Origin: Terriglobia bacterium
Lineage (GTDB): Bacteria; Acidobacteriota; Terriglobia; UBA7540
NCBI GenBank assembly: GCA_030042795.1
Contig: JASHYZ010000229.1
Span: forward strand, 1 to 8,062
Reading direction: 5' to 3'
Length of the DNA stretch: 8,062 nt
Shown here one piece after another: positions 6,080-8,062 of this stretch (position 1 is its first letter; the number at the start of each line of letters is the position of its first letter). Made by a program: the position numbers and the translations under genes. The notes below the pieces were generated by a model. That model had not been told where the DNA came from. It worked only from the letters and a program-made list of their open reading frames with translations, and ran no database searches.

Positions 6080-7063
6080 TTAACTAACCAAGGGACTGGT
6101 TTCACCCACCTTGCTCGGGTAGTACGTCAGTCTCTTTCCCACAACAGACTTGATCGCAAGCTGACGGCGCTCGCCGTCGTCTATGTCCCGAGCGTTGTAT
6201 CTGAAATCAAACTCACTCAAATAGCGGTGAAGATGCTGCTTTGAGATGTGATGGAAAGAGCCGTAGACACCGCGTTTCAAGAGGCTGAAGAATCCCTCAA
6301 CGGTGTTGGTACTCACCACAACGTCATCCTCTTTCCGCACATATTCTTTCGCGCTGTGATTGACTGTGCTGTGCCGTTCGTACCGTGGGCCGACGAATTT
6401 GTAAACCAGCGACTCGTCGGTCATCACGTGCGCCGATTGTTCAACGTTGTCTTTGAGAACTTGCTTGAGGTTCTCCGCAGTCACGTCCGCAACGTGAATC
6501 GATCGAACCTTTCCGCCACGTTCGACAAGCGAAACCACCGGAGCTTTGTTGGCGACGACTGCGGGTCGATCTTTCGCACGCTCGCCTTTCTTGTTGGCGT
6601 GCGGGCCGATTCGCAGCTTACCACCGACGTAAGTCTCATCGACTTCCACGGTGCCAGACAGCGGCTCTTGTGGCCCTTCTTGGCGCATCGCCCAACGGAT
6701 TCGATGAGTCATGAACCACGCGCTCTTGTAGGTGATGCCGAGCATCCGATGTAGCTGGTGAGAACTCATGCCCTTCTTGCTGGCGTTCATGAGGTGCATC
6801 GCCATCAGCCACTTGTGAAGCGGGATATGCGAATCTTCGAAGATGGTTCCGACCTTCACGGTGAACTGCTTGCGGCATCCCTTGCACTTCCACACACCTG
6901 GACGCACGTGGCTCTTGCCACCAGCCTTCGGAGCGAGCTTGTACGCTTCACCTATCAGGCCGCAATGTGGGCACACCGGGCCATCAGGCCACAGAGTCTT
7001 TTCGAGGAACTCTCGCGCCTTTTCTTCGGTGTTAAACTGTTCGGCTAGCTCAATTAGGTTCAT
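6080..7063 (-). CDS. IS1595-family transposase (ISXO2-like DDE domain)
   Basis: A 327-aa transposase that acts on the terminal repeats at 4438-4462 and 7099-7123. The ATG at 7063 is chosen because GGAGAGG lies just upstream; an in-frame TTG at 7075 would begin inside that ribosome site. An N-terminal zinc ribbon has CPHC (31-34) and CKGC (60-63), followed by a helical region (82-128). The ISXO2-like catalytic domain has VDETYVGGK with Asp142, VMTDES with Asp216, and NTVEGFFSLLKRG (253-265), which supplies Asn253/Glu256 and the basic Lys263 of the DD(N/E)K signature. The C-terminal EFDFRYNAR (284-292) is also characteristic. No frameshift or missing key residue is visible, so it should be active. 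The stop is TAA at 6080-6082. Confidence 0.95.
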   Translation of the reverse strand: MNLIELAEQFNTEEKAREFLEKTLWPDGPVCPHCGLIGEAYKLAPKAGGKSHVRPGVWKCKGCRKQFTVKVGTIFEDSHIPLHKWLMAMHLMNASKKGMSSHQLHRMLGITYKSAWFMTHRIRWAMRQEGPQEPLSGTVEVDETYVGGKLRIGPHANKKGERAKDRPAVVANKAPVVSLVERGGKVRSIHVADVTAENLKQVLKDNVEQSAHVMTDESLVYKFVGPRYERHSTVNHSAKEYVRKEDDVVVSTNTVEGFFSLLKRGVYGSFHHISKQHLHRYLSEFDFRYNARDIDDGERRQLAIKSVVGKRLTYYPSKVGETSPLVS

Positions 7064-7081
7064 ACGCCTCTCCAAAGGACA

Positions 7082-7110
7082 AGCGTATCAAAATCTAGTG
7101 GGTTTGTAAA
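7082..7110 (-). promoter_or_regulatory. Candidate transposase promoter overlapping the right inverted repeat
   Basis: On the minus strand TTTACA (5/6) at 7110-7105 and TACGCT (3/6) at 7087-7082 are separated by 17 bp, and the start codon follows about 20 bp later with its own Shine-Dalgarno. The -35 box lies inside the terminal repeat, so transposase binding to the end could repress its own gene. This is a common design in insertion sequences; autorepression here is inference. Confidence 0.45.
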
Positions 7111-7123
7111 CTATATAGTTCCG
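7099..7123 (-). repeat. Right terminal inverted repeat
   Basis: Read inward on the minus strand it is CGGAACTATATAGTT, T, ACAAACCCA, identical to the left repeat except for that one T. The perfect 12-bp palindrome AACTATATAGTT is conserved here as well. Confidence 0.93.
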
Positions 7124-7131
7124 AAAAAACC
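7124..7131. repeat. Target-site duplication, right copy
   Basis: AAAAAACC, identical to 4430-4437 on the other side of the element. Confidence 0.92.
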
Positions 7132-7133
7132 AC

Positions 7134-7162
7134 TTGACGGGTTGCCTAGGGCGCTATACGCT
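7134..7162 (+). promoter_or_regulatory. Candidate promoter upstream of the small secreted protein
   Basis: TTGACG (5/6) at 7134-7139, a 17-bp spacer and TACGCT (3/6) at 7157-7162; an alternative -10, TATACG, is at 7155-7160 with a 15-bp spacer. It begins 2 bp beyond the target duplication, so the insertion left it intact. A second -10-like TATAAA at 7252-7257 lacks a good -35. The leader to the start at 7338 would be about 170 nt. Confidence 0.35.
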
Positions 7163-7337
7163 AGTTGGGCGAGGAGTCAAAAGGGTTACAGGTAGATCGG
7201 CCGTGAGCCGGCGTTACACGCATTGCTCATGGTAGTTTTGAATTTACAAAGTATAAATCAGCCTCGAATAATGCTGCGGTTGTTTGGCTTGGACGAGAGG
7301 GGGGCGCGGCGGTTATCGCGGATGGGAGGTAGATTCC

Positions 7338-7703
7338 ATGCTTAAGCGGCAGGTACTGCTCTTTTGCGCAATCGGCTGTATCATTTCGGCAGGCTCACTT
7401 TTCGGCGCCAGCACGGTGATCACAGACGCTCCGGTGGCTCAGGTGACGCTTGCTGGCTCAGTTCAAGCTCCACCACTTCACACTTTGACGGTAGGTAGGA
7501 TTTCAGGGCCGCCGAGCTCCTTGTTTCAATTAGCGAGCGGATCGACGAACGCGTCGCCAGGCAAGATATCCCCGTATCCAGCCTGCCCGGGCGGCGTAAA
7601 TCCTGACATTCCGAAACCGCATGAAGGCGGCGGAGGAAAGAAGAAAGTGCCAACCCCCATCGTGGTTCCGTGCACGCCAAACGGCGGCGGGACGCGCGGC
7701 TAG
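7338..7703 (+). CDS. Small secreted Pro/Gly-rich protein, function unknown
   Basis: A 121-aa protein. The ATG at 7338 is chosen because GGGAGGT lies 8 nt upstream and because this start puts a proper signal peptide first: MLKRQ, a hydrophobic stretch to about residue 20, and a likely cleavage near LFGA-S (24/25). An upstream in-frame ATG at 7284 would bury the signal. The mature part is low in complexity: Ser/Thr/Pro-rich to about 80, then PACPGG, a basic glycine run with GGGGKKK (97-103), and PIVVPCTPNGGG at the end. The two mature cysteines (83 and 112) could form one disulfide bond. I recognise no family. Its promoter region adjoins the transposable element, and the next gene converges on it. 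Confidence 0.65.
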   Translation: MLKRQVLLFCAIGCIISAGSLFGASTVITDAPVAQVTLAGSVQAPPLHTLTVGRISGPPSSLFQLASGSTNASPGKISPYPACPGGVNPDIPKPHEGGGGKKKVPTPIVVPCTPNGGGTRG

Positions 7704-7824
7704 CGGCATACATAAAGGCAGCAGATCGGATTTCCCCAAGTGCAAGTCTTGGTGTGCGCCCCGTAAGTGACACTGAGAGGAGTCTGTCAGTCCGGTGCTC
7801 GCAGTCTACAGACGGGCACAGCGG
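7704..7824. other. Convergent intergenic region, no clear terminator
   Basis: This lies between two convergent genes. The only symmetry I see is GTCTGT (7782-7787) with ACAGAC (7808-7813), a 6-bp stem around a 20-nt loop and without a T-tract. That is too weak to call a terminator. Confidence 0.3.
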
Positions 7825-8062
7825 TTATTGGGATGAGATCTCGGCCTTGTGGGCGATAAGCAGAAATCCTTTTTGACGAGCCTCTTTCCGAAGCTCATCA
7901 AGGTCGGCACGGGCGGTGCCACGCTGGTTTGCCGCCAGTAGGATTTGGTCAGCGGCCAAGCGGGCCTGAAGCTGCTGGTCGACAAAGTCAGCTTCCTTGG
8001 CTTGAGCCTGGACGGCGGAGAGAGTTCTTTGAGCCTTCGCGGAGCCTTCCGGGCCCCCCGCA
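7825..8062 (-). CDS. Hypothetical protein, C-terminal part (5' end outside window)
   Basis: An open minus-strand frame enters from the right edge and ends at TAA (7827-7825), giving 78 residues. The composition is protein-like and different from random frames: Ala/Gln/Lys-rich and heptad-like (KAQRTLSAVQAQAKEADFVD, then QQLQARLAADQILLAA), suggesting a long helix or coiled coil. It ends with ARADLDELRKEARQKGFLL and a polar tail. I do not recognise the family. The start, length and any N-terminal domain are not visible. Confidence 0.55.
   Translation of the reverse strand, partial: AGGPEGSAKAQRTLSAVQAQAKEADFVDQQLQARLAADQILLAANQRGTARADLDELRKEARQKGFLLIAHKAEISSQ

Larger units (their letters stand above)
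4438..7123. mobile_element. Complete IS1595-family element with passenger genes (2686 bp)
   Basis: Boundaries are set by 25-bp terminal inverted repeats (24/25 matches) and a perfect 8-bp flanking duplication. The order inside is: left repeat, two plus-strand unknown genes (4479-5086), minus-strand DUF3800 gene broken by a frameshift (5076-5904), minus-strand transposase (6080-7063), right repeat. A simple IS1595 element holds little beyond the transposase, so about 1.4 kb here is passenger DNA; the family is known to include members with passenger genes. By eye the cargo is less G+C-rich than its flanks: 30 of 60 bases at 4501-4560 against 34 of 60 at 3001-3060. Identical duplications, nearly identical ends and an intact transposase suggest a fairly recent insertion by transposition. 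Exact subgroup not determined. Confidence 0.93.

Noticed and set aside
6248..6754. Plus-strand open frame of 168 codons inside the transposase
   Set aside because: It is antisense to the well-supported transposase, has no family resemblance and arises from its codon bias.
7064..7075. TTG at 7075 as transposase start
   Set aside because: It lies within the GGAGAGG ribosome site that serves the ATG at 7063.

Overview
The window (8062 bp, G+C-rich) reads as a chromosomal segment of a soil-type Gram-negative bacterium, most likely an Acidobacteriota member. That assignment is inference. It rests on an S41 protease end followed by a divergent polysaccharide deacetylase, a secreted glycine-zipper protein with a TrbI/VirB10-like beta region, and intergenic DNA full of dispersed repeats of a type I associate with such genomes. 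No rRNA, tRNA or CRISPR array is visible.

Left part (1-2117): the 3' end of a probable C-terminal processing (S41) protease is followed after 3 bp by a YibQ-type divergent polysaccharide deacetylase, a cell-wall gene pair. Convergent to it is a secreted glycine-zipper protein. A 618-bp gene-free stretch (2118-2735) follows. It holds three kinds of dispersed repeat, including a strong palindromic one just downstream of the next gene. That gene is a complete L-glutamate-gamma-semialdehyde (P5C) dehydrogenase on the minus strand, with a good Shine-Dalgarno site and a possibly structured leader.

Middle part (4430-7131): the best-supported and most interesting object is a complete 2686-bp IS1595-family element (4438-7123). 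It has 25-bp terminal inverted repeats (24/25 identical) and a perfect 8-bp target duplication, AAAAAACC, on both sides. It is larger than a simple single-gene member of the family because it carries passengers. On the plus strand, directly inside the left end, are two overlapping genes of unknown function (142 and 60 aa). On the minus strand are a DUF3800-family gene interrupted by a one-base frameshift and the 327-aa DDE-type transposase, whose -35 box lies inside the right inverted repeat.

Right part (7132-8062): the element sits immediately upstream of a plausible promoter for a small secreted protein (7338-7703). A coiled-coil-like protein, cut by the window edge, converges on it from the minus strand. 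The element therefore landed between two divergently transcribed host genes. It separates the P5C dehydrogenase from whatever lay more than about 140 bp upstream of its start, while sparing the candidate promoter of the secreted protein by 2 bp.
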